Source of the DNA: Adiantum capillus-veneris
Taxonomy: Eukaryota > Streptophyta > Polypodiopsida > Polypodiales > Pteridaceae
Reading direction: 5' to 3'
DNA length: 64,000 bases
NCBI GenBank assembly: GCA_014529385.2
Contig: CM043950.1
Location: 71,524,435 to 71,588,434, forward strand
The notes beneath the pieces were generated by a model. That model was not told the origin of the DNA. It made no database searches and saw nothing but the letters and a program-made list of their open reading frames with translations. Each line of letters starts with the position of its first letter. Within the stretch, counting starts at the first letter, position 1. Shown piece by piece: positions 32,423 through 42,742 of this stretch. The translations under genes were made by a program, and so were the position numbers.

Positions 32423-33141
32423 CCATATGCTCCCAAGCTCAGGTAGCATCTCCTCAACTTCCATCGATGACAAGGTATCAAGCAGGCAACCTACCAGGAT
32501 GTGTAGGTGTTGAAAGACCACAACCAGTATTGGGGCAACAACCACCCCTACCAGGATTACGCGACTAGTCGGCATAAGATACACACCAACGGTAAATGAA
32601 CCAGAAGAGAAGGCTTTGGTACCTATGCGTGCATATTACAAATATTCCAATGGATATGCTGCAAATCCTGTCTATTATCCAGTGGAAGAACCCACAACGC
32701 CAAAACCTTGGAGCATGACTGGAAGTACAGGACCACCAACAGCTGCATAGGCAACAGGAGAAGGAAGATACACCTTGGATAAACGAACACTTTTATTCAT
32801 AGCCAATGGAGGTATGAGCGGGTAGAGGCATGCATATCAACAAAGAGGAGCTCAAGGAGCACCTCAACAGCCTAAGGGACCCTGCTACAAGTGTGGTGGA
32901 GATCATTGGCTAAGAGACTGTCCTCATTATGAAATCATTAGAGTCAATGCGTATTGTACAGAGTGTGGAATCACTCACTTGATTCATGATTACCCTAAGA
33001 ACTCTAGCAAGGGATCAAAAACTACTTTGAACATGCTGGAAGGAGTACCTTCCAGTGGAGGGTTAGAAAACGAGACAGTAATACCTATTCAGGCAGTGAC
33101 ACGAGCACAAGCTCAACGAATGACAAACGAACCCATAATTT
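32423..33141 (+). pseudogene. G1 ORF1 zinc knuckles
   Basis: After stops, the reading near 32875-33005 gives CYKCGGDHWLRDCPHY, a C-x2-C-x3-H-x4-C knuckle, followed by CTECGITHLIHDYPKN, a second knuckle whose last Cys is Tyr. The one-residue-shorter C-to-H spacing differs from the usual x4. Upstream text is Pro/Tyr/Gln-rich. The knuckles would bind RNA as nucleocapsid. Confidence 0.65.
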
Positions 33142-34148
33142 AAGAGCCAAAGACCGATGCCCCAAGTGCAGAAATGAAAAATCAGAGAATCACTTGGAAA
33201 GCTAGAAAGGCGCGTATGAAAGCTAGGAGAGAACGAGAGAAAACGGCTCTATCCGAGGAGTTAAAACACACAAAGGATAGAGTAGAGCGCTTAGAGGATC
33301 TAACTAGTTTAAGATCACACACTGTGGCAACAGTAGGGCCCAAAGAAATAGTAGAACCCAAAAGTGCAGGATCAGGAGGATCAGTGCTGGTAGGAAAAGT
33401 AAATGAGTAGTTAGATGCACTTTTAAAAGCATACGAAGCCAGACTAAAAAACAACCAAACCCAAGAGCAAAGATGGATGACTTATCCATATGCAGAAATA
33501 GAAAAACAGAGGTTGGAAATGTGTCGAAAGATGATTGAAACAGCCCAATCCTTGATAGAAAATCCGCTTGGTAAACCTGCAAGTTGGCACGAGGTACCAG
33601 CTCCAACCCCTATCAAACCAACTCTAGAGAAACAAGTAGACACGAAGGAGACACTCATGACTACCTCTGAGTCTAGGAGAGAACCTATCATAGTGCCAAA
33701 TATGACAGATGAGACAATTGATGGTTTCCAGCCTAAAACATTGGTAGAAATGGGTAAAGATTGTAACAGTCTAGATGACCTATGGAAGAAAATCCGGGAA
33801 GCAAATGAAGCTAACAGGGTGAGCCATCAAATAAATAGCACGAGAAAGGAGGAAAATGAGATCTTACCTCCCATTGAAGAATTTGAGGCAAGATCACAAA
33901 TGAACTTTGATATGCATTCACAAGGGGGAGACCAGGGTTCAATTAGTTCGGGGCACAGCCAACCAGACTCGCTAAAAACTCTACCCTCTTACCTAGGGGA
34001 GTATGAAGCTAATTCTGAGGTGAGAGCAATCCCATCTCAAAGACTTTCTTCCAACAGAGTGATGGATTCACAAGGGTTGATTGAGTTATTGTCCACCCCT
34101 GTGGCATGCACAATCACGTTAGCCAAAATCCTGAGGTTATGACCAAAC
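33142..34148 (+). pseudogene. G1 ORF1 linker with coiled coil
   Basis: Frames 33174-33410 and 33477-34142. The first is strongly charged (ARKARMKARREREKTALSEE, LKHTKDRVERLEDL) with heptad-like leucines, suggesting a short coiled coil. The second is acidic and Ser/Pro-rich (QGGDQGSISSGHSQPDSLKT). A stop at 33408 splits them. It lies between nucleocapsid and protease. Confidence 0.5.
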
Positions 34149-34835
34149 ATGTGGACCACCATAGGCAAATGCTTAGAAAAATTTGGAGTAAAAGGCCCTA
34201 CCTCGAAGCTTCAAGAAGGGATTAGAGAATTGGACAAGCCTCAACTAAACACTAGGCCAGTACCTTTAAACAAGGTTGGAGAATATTGCGAGGGAGAAGA
34301 TGGAAATACCACACTACCAGTAGAGTTCCAAGGAGTAGTTTCCAAAGCTATTCTTGACAGTGGAGCAGGAGTCGCTATCGCCACCAAAGAAATCTAGAAA
34401 AAATGGGGAAAACCGGCTTTGAGAGCTACCAAAATGAAATTGCAATTGGTAGATGGGTTCATGGAAAAGCCTCTAGGACTTTTAGAAAAAGTAATTGTCA
34501 CCTCTTGCGAAATCGAGTATGAGCATACATTTACAATAGTTGATTTAGACAAAAAGAACAATTACGAGATCATCTTGGGAAGACCATTCATGAGAGAATT
34601 AAACATGGTCCAGGATTGGGGTTACGACCACATATACCTCAGGCGTGGGGAGACTACAACCAAAATATACCTAAAAGACCATAGTTACAAGGATGTGAAC
34701 CAGAAACTAATGGAAGATTTTGATTTAGCTACATTGGCACGGTCTAAACTCCCAGCATGGTTAGGGCAGAAAAAAGAGCTATGGATGTGTGGAGCTTCAC
34801 ATTGTGGGAGCTTAAAAGAGAGGAATGCATATTAG
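34149..34835 (+). pseudogene. G1 ORF1 aspartic protease (first protease domain)
   Basis: VSKAILDSGAGVAIATKEI (D-S-G at about 34356) is the retropepsin active site. A stop at 34395-34397 interrupts it, then KPALRATKMKLQLVDGFMEK, EHTFTIVDLDKKNNYEIILG and RPFMRELNMVQDWGYDHIYL follow. The I-I-L-G-R-P-F motif is the second conserved retropepsin block. This is the normally placed protease, between gag and RT. Confidence 0.75.
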
Positions 34836-35084
34836 AAAGAGCTATTGAGGACAAGGATTACATTTCGGAACCTTTTCCCGAAGATGCCTTAGAACCTCTG
34901 GAATGAGAACACATACTAGCAACATTGGATGTTTGTACCATTACAGATAGCCCAACGACAAAATTTTGCGATAAGGATGGCTATGACGTGCTATCCTATT
35001 ACATGGTAAGCCTTTTACTAGCAGGAGATGAGAATGTAGACTCACCAGACATTAGGAAAAATATGAACCCTCTAGGGGCCCTTT
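34836..35084 (+). pseudogene. G1 ORF1 tail before the 5.5 kb insertion
   Basis: One frame stays mostly readable: LKREECILERAIEDKDYISE, a stop, EHILATLDVCTITDSP and KDGYDVLSYYMVSLLLAGDE, ending NMNPLGALWD at the insertion border. This acidic text is probably the protease-RT linker. No motif is recognised. Confidence 0.45.
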
Positions 35085-35279
35085 GGGATTAAGGTTAATT
35101 AGAGGCCAGCCAATAGGAAGAGGGTGGTGGACACACTCTATACCCTCAAAAAAGTAGGGGGACAAGGTAGCCTTACACCTCTTTATGGCCTCTTACCTAG
35201 TGAGAAGGTAAGGGAGGTGGCTAGGGGAAAGGAGGGGGGGGGACCACTTTGACCTTTTTTTCCCCCACTTTTTGGTCCG

Positions 35280-35475
35280 GATTTAAAAATACACTAAAAA
35301 ATTCAAATTTTCAAAAAAATTCAAATTTCAAATTTCAAATTTTTCCTCTTTAAAAGGTCCCCAAACTTATTTCATGGTCAAAAAGGTATTTTTGACCTCC
35401 AAAAGTCAAAAACGCGCACTAAAAAATACAAAACTTTGAATTTTTTCAAAAAAGTTCAAAACATCATTTTCCACC
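35280..35475. repeat. AT-rich short repeats (TTCAAATT)
   Basis: Overlapping AAATTCAAATTT-type repeats lie just inside the left end of the insertion, preceded by a run of ten Gs near 35237. This looks like subterminal low-complexity sequence of a DNA transposon. Confidence 0.5.
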
Positions 35476-37730
35476 CTCCAAAGTCTTTCCAAACCTATTC
35501 TATAGCTAAAAATTGATTTTCTCTCTCTACAAACTCTTTTCTAAGCTCTCCATTGCTGCAACAACCCCATGCACCCCCTATAGTGTAACACTATCTCTCT
35601 ACTAGCTTTCTCCCACCTCCATTGTAGCACCAAGCAAGCTCCTCCCCCATCTCTTCCCCTTGGCCACCACATAGTTTCACACCAAGCTAGCTCCTCTTCC
35701 TTCTCTCACCTCCATTACACCATGAAACAAGATTCTACTCCTTCTAATTCTATTCACTCACGCTACATGGAAACCTCTACTCCCAAAGATGGCAAAAATA
35801 TGAGCTCACATGACTTGAATACCACAACAATAGGAGGTGTGAATAGTGTGTGGGCTTTGCAAGGGTTGATCTCCAACACAAAGATAAAATGGTAAGAAAA
35901 CTACCCTTGTAGCTTACATTCAGAGCTTAACATCATCTCCATCTTTAAGTTTGTCATGCTGGAGAGAATAAACCTCTTTATGGCTTTCAATGTTTAGGCT
36001 TCATACCTCATAACACTGGGTGGTGCTATTTTGTTGATGGCTTTGGCGCGCCATCTATAGTTGTGTAGCATGTGATTGAGTCTCACAATGCAAGTAAGTT
36101 GTGTTATCTATAGAGAGTCATCAAAGATTTTTCTTATAATTTATTCTTTGTATAGTTGTCATTAGATTATCATTTTCTACTTGATAACTTTGTGCTCACA
36201 TAATTTGTTGTTTACTTACAGAGTCAAATTCTTTTCAGAGGACATGAGCAAGCAAACATGTGCAGAGATGGAAATCACTCTATTTTTGTTCCATGAGGAA
36301 CCTTTCACTACGATGTTAAAGGATTTTGATAAGAATAGTAGAATTTTTGTAGAATCTTGAACCAATAGGTACTCTCTAGGAGCTCTTAGAAAATCCATCC
36401 ATATAGTACTACTATCTTCCCTAGTGTCATAGACACACAAATACTCAAGTGTATATGAATCTCTAGATGAGGAAGACAAATACTTGTAAGAGAAGCCTAA
36501 TAACAACAACATTGTCTCCGTTTGTAATTATTTTCATGAGGTTGGATTCTTCTATAAATGCAATATAAATGTGTTTTTTTGTTAAATGGCATCGCATTGA
36601 GTGAGAATATTTAATTTAGATTACTGGAGTTTCATACATATTTGAGAATTATTGTTGAACTTTATGGATATTTTTATTTTCCTGTAAGATGTTTCAAGTC
36701 TCAAGTCTTAATCAAAAATTCAAGCAATATTTTGATTTCAGTTTAATCATTAATGGTTATTCTTATTAAAGTGGATCATAACCTTTGTCAAGATGTCCTC
36801 ATTTGGGGATGCTGAATATATATCATTACAACGTTTCACAAGTTTGAGAAAGCTAAATTCTTGCTTTCCAACATGTTATTGTTTCCATACTATGCCTATG
36901 CCAAGCTTGACTTAGAGAAATGACAACTTGAGATGAAGGTGTCGATGTATAAGGGTGACTTATTATTGACTCATGTTTCATCATACATATATTGTAAAGC
37001 CTTTGAGTTTCCACCTTTTTGAGTAGTGGTGACAAGTTTTTGGTATCAAATCTTCTTAAATATCCCTATTCATGAGCTACTGGTAGCTATCTCTTTGGTA
37101 TTGCTAAAGATGATACCAATAGCTATTACCTTGTGAACTTAACTGTTAAATTGTGGATTTGATTTTTACTATGTAGCTCATTTGGATAGAGAAAGTGTAA
37201 CATAAATTATAGATACATGCATTATTAACATAGAAGATATGTACCAATCAAGACTATGTAAACTGCTAATCAAGAAACCTTTGGTTGGATACTATAACAA
37301 TAGGGGTCACATGTGGTTTCAAATACCAAAGAAATGGCTTAACCAAAACATTACCAAGAACACGAGATGGACACAAGGAAGTAAAAATTGGCTCCTTGTT
37401 TGGTCAATTTCTAGTGTGAATGTTTAGTGCACAGGATTTGTGAGGCCTTTGACCTGGGGAGTTCACTAAAGTATATGTAACATAGCACACGTGTTCAACA
37501 TAAGGGATTTTGTATTCTTGTAAAGTTACAGAAACGTGTGTAGATAAGGTCTATAAGGGGTACTTTTAATCCATTCTGGTGAACGCACATGATATAGGAA
37601 AATTTTACATAGTGAATGTTCCAGACCTTTGAACACATAGAAAAAGGGACCGGGGGGGGGGGTGCTCTGATTACATCAAACGCTACACCTCTATCTCATG
37701 GCCATGCATTAAAAAAGCTCCTATTTGTCA
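35476..37730. other. Insertion interior, left: no gene seen
   Basis: AT-rich and non-coding in appearance. Open frames up to ~98 codons (36216-36512 minus) lack motifs. Confidence 0.4.
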
Positions 37731-37853
37731 GTATAAGACCCCAAGGGGGGAGCTCTTGCTCTCTGTACATCTATCTTACATCCTTTTCTCATACTTATAA
37801 CAATAGTGTTACAAAATTTTCTCATGTAAAGACTCCCAGGGCTCTCAACAAGA

Positions 37854-37924
37854 GTGGCCACAAGGGCGCGCAAAATGGCCATCCAAAAGTCCCGGATGGC
37901 CATTTCGCGCGCCCTTGTGGCCAC
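37854..37924. repeat. 31-bp-arm hairpin, copy 1
   Basis: The arms GTGGCCACAAGGGCGCGC... (37854-37884) and the complement (37894-37924) enclose a 9-base spacer AAAAGTCCC. One mismatch is present. The GC-rich stem would be very stable as DNA cruciform or RNA. Confidence 0.85.
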
Positions 37925-38325
37925 TTTCTTTTTTTTTAAAAAAAAAATTAGTGTTGAACTTGTAGATTTTGATGCAAAAAAAAACATACCTTGTTTGCAT
38001 TCTCTAAAAAACAACGTTCAAGTTGACAATCTCTTAAAAACTAATGTAAAGCAGACATTTCTTACTTTTTCCTTAATATGCGGGCTCCAACGAACATTAA
38101 AACCATGGAATCTGAAAATACTCAAAAAACTAATGTTTTTTATTGTGTTAAGGACTGTATTTCCTACATACAATACTTTCTCAAAATCTTGCTCTAACAC
38201 CTTCAAAGGCCCCAGGGGGTGAGCTCTTGCTCTTTGTACATCTAATTTACAGCCTTATCTCATACTTATACATAATAATTTTGTAAATTTTTGCCATGTA
38301 AAAGCTTCCAGGGCCCTCAACAAGA

Positions 38326-38396
38326 GTGGCCACAAGGGCGCGCAAAATGGCCATCCAAAAGTCCCGGATGGCCATTTTGCGCGCCCTTGTGGCCAC
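38326..38396. repeat. 31-bp-arm hairpin, copy 2 (perfect)
   Basis: The same hairpin as at 37854, here with all 31 pairs intact (38326-38356 and 38366-38396) and the same spacer. A poly-T tract follows directly, as in copy 1. Confidence 0.85.
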
Positions 38397-38665
38397 TTTT
38401 TTTTTTTTTAGTGTTGAACTTGTAGACTTTGATGCAAAAAAAAACATACCTTGCTCGGATTCTCTAAAAAACAACGTGCAAATTGGCAATCTCTTAAAAA
38501 CTAATGTAAAACAGACATTTCTTACTTTTTCCTTAATCGGCGGGCTCCAACGAGCATTAAAACCATGGAATCTAAAAATACTCAAAGAACCAATGTTTTT
38601 TATTGTGTTAAGGACTGTATTTCCTACATAGAAAACTTTCCCAAAATCCCACCCTAACACCTTCA

Positions 38666-39960
38666 AAAGTGGCTTCCAAGGAGTGCCCTCGGTCAAAATT
38701 TGAAACTGAAGGAAAATTATAAGAATGAACTCATAAACTCTGTACAAACTTTAAAATAACCAAAATTTCTTTCAAAAAATGTTATTACTAAAAACTTGAA
38801 AATAAACTTCCCTTGAACTTCCCACAATGATAGAAATCAAAGGGTTTAAGGAGAGATGTGGTATCGAGGTTTATTCCATCAGGATCTCTTCTACTTTATC
38901 ATGTCTTCTCATGTACAATCTTACCAAACAAAAACAAATTTACACTATAAATGACCACAAATCTTATTTAACTTATCAAACAATCTAAAATATGGTAGAC
39001 CTAGAGTGCTCTTTCACATTAACAAACAAAAAAGTCCAAATTTCTTCTCATTAACTTTGATAAACATACATTTGTGAACAACTTACAAGGAGTAGTGCGG
39101 TCATAGTTCTTATATCCATTCCATGATATGGCATGGTATGGGGTGACCTATCACATAAAAATATCTTTGGTAGGAGTGCCCTCATGTTAGAAAAGGGTGT
39201 GTTGCTGCTGATGAAAAGATGTTGCATTCTCCTACTAGGGATCTCTCCATGTTAGCATAATGATTTTTGGTGTAGTGGGAGTCACATTGCCGTTGAGGAG
39301 AGCTTTGTGCCACCGTAAAAGCTCCATATTATGCCAGTTCCTTGAGCCATTCTTGCAAACAACACCACTCAACTAGCATATTAAGAGATCACCTTGTAAC
39401 AAAAACATGTATGAATTCAACATTTGCAAGCTGTATAATAAAGACACTTGTTAAGTATAAGTTGTACAAATGTGCAAGTATTTCCATCCAACTGGGAATA
39501 AACAATCCTAAAATATACATTATGATGAGATTACCCACCTCTAATAATCATGGATTTGAAGCACCTACCTGCAAGATGTAATAAAGAAGACTGCTTTAGA
39601 GGAAAAGTGGTGACACTTGGCCTCTCTAACCTGCAGCTTTTCACTATTTGTGAACAAAAGCAACCTTTGTGCCAAGCACTACAAAACAAGTAGAGGCAAC
39701 ACATTATACTTCAAAGTTTATGATAAGAAGAACACAACCAAAAGAAAGAAGTATATTGTTACCTTGCACAAAGGGGTGTTTTATTCAAATATGTGATGGT
39801 ATTGGCAAGATATTGAAGAACCATCAACATTCATCTCACCGACGATACGAAGTTCTTGGGATGACCTCTGCTCACCCTTAAGTGTGGCCTTTGGTGCAAA
39901 CGCCACGGACAAGAAAACATGTATGCATACGATTTCTAATGTCCGTTAGCACCATGACAG
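38666..39960. other. Insertion interior, right: no gene seen
   Basis: Ordinary AT-rich sequence. The frames 39342-39581 and 39669-39881 have no recognisable motif. Confidence 0.4.
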
Positions 39961-39967
39961 TTGTTGC

Positions 39968-40218
39968 GTGAGGAAGCAAAAGATGAAAAGAGAGAGGGGG
40001 GAGGGAGAGGAAGGAACATGGGAGGAGAGAAGGGGGCATTGAGGGAGAGGGAGAGAGAGGGGAGGAGAAGGAGAGAAGGGGATAGGGAGGGAGAGGGAGG
40101 AACATGGGAGGAGAGAAGGGGGCAGTGGGGAAAGAGGAGAGAGAGAGAGGGGAAGAGGAGGAGAGAAGGGAGCAGGGAGGGAGAGGAGAGGGAGAAAGGA
40201 GGGAGGAGGAAGGAGAAC
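39968..40218 (+). repeat. ~250-bp polypurine (GA) tract
   Basis: Almost pure G/A on the plus strand, broken by a few T/C such as AACATGGGAGG, which occurs twice (40014 and 40102), about 88 bp apart. Long open frames on both strands here come from composition. The tract could form triplex (H-DNA). Confidence 0.85.
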
Positions 40219-40582
40219 AAAGGTTTTTTTTTTTTGGGGCTTTTTTTTTGAAAAATTGGACTTTTAGTGCTTGTAGGTTTTTAAAAAGGTCAAAAAATGA
40301 TTTTTTGATATGCATATATGTTGGGGGGAAGTTTTAAGTAAAAAAGAAGTAAAAATATTTTTTTTGAAAAAAAAATCAAATTTTGGCTCTTAGTGACCCA
40401 CGTTTTTGCTGATGTGGCCACACCTCTTTACTCCCTTCACTTTCAAAAAGTTAGAGAGAGAAGGTGACCTCAAAGGTCCACATCCTACATGTGTCTTAAA
40501 AAAAGGCTAGAAAAGCCTACTCAAAATTTGCTTCTTGAATGCCCTTGTCCCCTTAACCCTACACAACATTAGCCTTAATCCC

Positions 40583-41128
40583 TAAAAATTAGGATTCCTT
40601 ACAAGGTCCATATTTTTCCTAATGGAACAAGAAGAGTTTTATGACTCCTCTGAGCATCTGGAGTTAAATAATGATGCAGATAACGAGTGTTCAGATAGCT
40701 CAAGCGAGTGTGGGGAGACAACCGCGAATATCAAGTTTTATGATTTTCAAATCAACACCCTAGACGCAAGAAACGTTATAGAAAAAAAGAGCAGAAAACA
40801 AAATTAGAGAGAACTGATACCCAGGATAAAAGATAAAACTCACTATCTAATGCTTGTCAAGGCAGAGGATTGTGTGAAAGACCAAATATCAGGAAGATTC
40901 TCAAGAGTTCGAAGGGAAAGGACACATGAGGAAATAAAACAAGCACAGAAGACTAAAACAGAAACAAAATCAAGAAAATCTCGACAATCAAAACAGGAAA
41001 AGACAAAAGATCCAGAATGGACCAAAATGGAGCGTAAAAAGAAATACCAAGAACTAAAACGGTCCTTACAAGAGGTATGAACTACTGAGGGAGAAACTGA
41101 TGGTAAGGAGGAGTGAGAAAAAGGAAAC
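40583..41128 (+). pseudogene. G1 pol N-terminal linker
   Basis: Two frames. 40622-40807 is acidic (MEQEEFYDSSEHLELNND, DNECSDSSSECGE). 40850-41080 is very basic and Lys/Arg/Gln-rich (VRRERTHEEIKQAQKTKTET). They lead to the RT lead-in at 41129. The ATG at 40622 overlaps a TAA (TAATG). No motif is recognised. Confidence 0.45.
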
Positions 41129-42222
41129 ATGAATGTATCATCCCACTATCGAAAATTCACCATCCAGGAGAGAAAAATCATAATGACACCACCAATAAGG
41201 GAAAGAATAAACCAGGAATCTTACGATGGTCCGGAAAATGCAAAATGGATAGACCTCGTTGCGCCAGGCGAAGAGCCTCAGCTTGTCTATATAGCAACTG
41301 ATTTAGAGCCTGAAGAAGAAGAACTGCTAACACAACTTCTCAAGAAGTATAAAGATGTGTTTGCATGGTCCTACAAAGACGTCAAAGGAGTTGATCCATC
41401 AATATGCCAACATACAACTCCTTTGAAATCAGATGCCAAACCTAGTAAATAGCGTCCTTACACATATAATGACACATTCGCTAAGCGAATCAAAGAGGAT
41501 ATTGACAAGCTGATGGATGCTAAATTCATCCATGAAATCGAGCATACATATTGGGTGTCACCCATTCTGGTTGTCCCCAAAAAGAACGGAAAGCTGCGTG
41601 TGTGTGTGTGTGAACCTCAAAAAAGTGAATGCAGCCATAATAAGGGATAATTATACCTTGCCGATCCCTTACTTGAGAGAGTGGCTGGAAAACGGGCTTA
41701 TTCCTTTCTAGATGGATTTTCAGGGTATAACCAATTGGCAATTGCAATAGAGGATCAACACAAAACAGCATTTGCCACAGAGTGGGGAATATATGCGTAT
41801 AGAGTTATGAATTTTGGTTTAACCAATGCCCCGCTACCTTCCAAAGATTAATCACTCATGTGTTCAAAGAATACCTGAGAATATTCTTAGAAATATATAT
41901 GGATGATCTTTGTGTCCACTCTCTTATACGAGAAGAACATATTGACCATTTACAAAAGGTATTTGAGAAGTGCAGAACATATCGAATCTGTCTCAACCCG
42001 AAAAAGTGCATTTTTATGGTTAGGCAAGGCTGCATCTTAGGACATATTGTCTCAAGAAATGGCATACCCACTGACCTAAACAAAATTAGAGTCATAGTAG
42101 ACTTGCCCAGGCCTACTAATGCCAAACAAGTACAATCCTTCATGGACACTGCAGATATTATCAAAGATTCATATATATGTATGCAGTCAATGCACAACCT
42201 CTGTATCGCTTATTAGTCAGTT
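41129..42222 (+). pseudogene. G1 reverse transcriptase
   Basis: The lead-in LVYIATDLEPEEEELLTQLL, KKYKDVFAWSYKDVKGVDPS and ICQHTTPLKSDAKP is typical of plant Athila/Tat-type pol. Next come WVSPILVVPKKNGKLRVCV, then a shift caused by a (TG)n expansion near 41598-41612, LKKVNAAIIRDNYTLPIP, GFSGYNQLAIAIEDQHKTAF and FGLTNAP. After another shift the catalytic box reads RIFLEIYMDDLCVHS (about 41878-41920). The Y-M-D-D form is unusual for Ty3/gypsy. The thumb includes LNPKKCIFMVRQGCILGHIV. Confidence 0.8.
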
Positions 42223-42737
42223 TTGGCTGGACTGAGGAGTGTGAAACTTCATTCCAAAAACTTAAGGAAAACCTGGTATCAACACCTGTACTTAAAGCAC
42301 CAAATTGAAAAAAGATATTTCATGTTCACATTGATGCATCTGCATATGCAATTGGGAGTATTCTGTCTCAACCTAGAGACGGAACAATGGATTTCCCAGT
42401 TTGTTATGCGAGCCGACAGCTAAATAGTGCAGAAAAGAACTACACCACCACTGGAAGAGAGGGATCAGGAATGATTTATGTTGTAAAGAAATTTCAGCAT
42501 TACTTGCTTGCAAACAAATTTGTGTTCTTCACAGATCATTAAGCTCTTTTGTATCTAGTAAATAAACCATGCAATACTGGGAGAATTGTATAGTGGTTTA
42601 TTATATTGCTAGAGTTTGACTTCACAGTAGTAGTAAAAAAGGATAAAACTCATCTACGGGTGGATCATCTTTCAAGGCTACAAAATGGGGAAGCTCCTGA
42701 AGGAGTAGACGATGACATACCTGATGCTTATCTTCCA
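42223..42737 (+). pseudogene. G1 RNase H
   Basis: Readable in shifted frames: HIDASAYAIGSILSQP, MDFPVCYASRQLNSAEKNYT, IYVVKKFQHYLLANKFVFFT and DH with a stop where G2 has Q (CAA to TAA). LALLYLVNKP and THLRVDHLSRLQNG follow. The catalytic D and E positions can be placed by comparison with G2. The domain ends at the deletion junction near 42735. Confidence 0.75.
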
Positions 42738-42742
42738 GTGGA
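42734..42742 (+). other. Deletion junction in G1 (lacks ~609 bp of integrase N-terminus)
   Basis: G1 reads GCTTATCTT directly into CCAGTGGAGGCC. G2 has about 609 bp between these points (54745-55353). The missing part encodes the first HHCC-like module and half of the second, so the G1 integrase lacks its zinc finger. Confidence 0.8.

Larger units (their letters stand above)
37735..38665. repeat. ~470-bp tandem duplication with GC-rich hairpins
   Basis: 37735-38206 and 38207-38665 are two copies of one sequence. Each holds GAGCTCTTGCTCT, a long palindrome, a poly-T tract and the text CTTACTTTTTCCTTAAT. The copies differ by scattered substitutions and a few indels. Open frames on both strands through here arise from the palindrome itself. 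Confidence 0.8.
35085..40582. mobile_element. 5.5 kb non-coding insertion with short inverted termini
   Basis: The left end reads GGGATTAAGGTTAAT, and the complement of the right end reads GGGATTAAGGCTAAT (14 of 15 match). The interior has no pol-like or transposase-like frame and breaks the G1 protease-RT linker. G-rich and A/T-rich low-complexity stretches lie near both ends. A non-autonomous DNA transposon is the simplest reading. The target-site duplication is not settled: GGATT follows at 40592-40596 and overlaps the left end at 35086-35090. Borders are approximate. Confidence 0.5.

Noticed and set aside
38247-38747. 166-codon minus-strand frame across the duplicated hairpins as a gene
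   Set aside because: It repeats the ATRARKMAI text that both hairpin arms encode on either strand; it is a by-product of the palindrome.
39878-40315. Ser/Pro/Leu-rich 145-codon minus-strand frame
   Set aside because: It arises from the GA tract, which lacks stops on the pyrimidine strand in all frames.
41878-41920. Y-M-D-D as evidence for a copia-type RT
   Set aside because: RNase H and integrase follow RT, and the surrounding motifs (FGLTNAP, lead-in, HHCC/D,D-35-E) are Ty3/gypsy.
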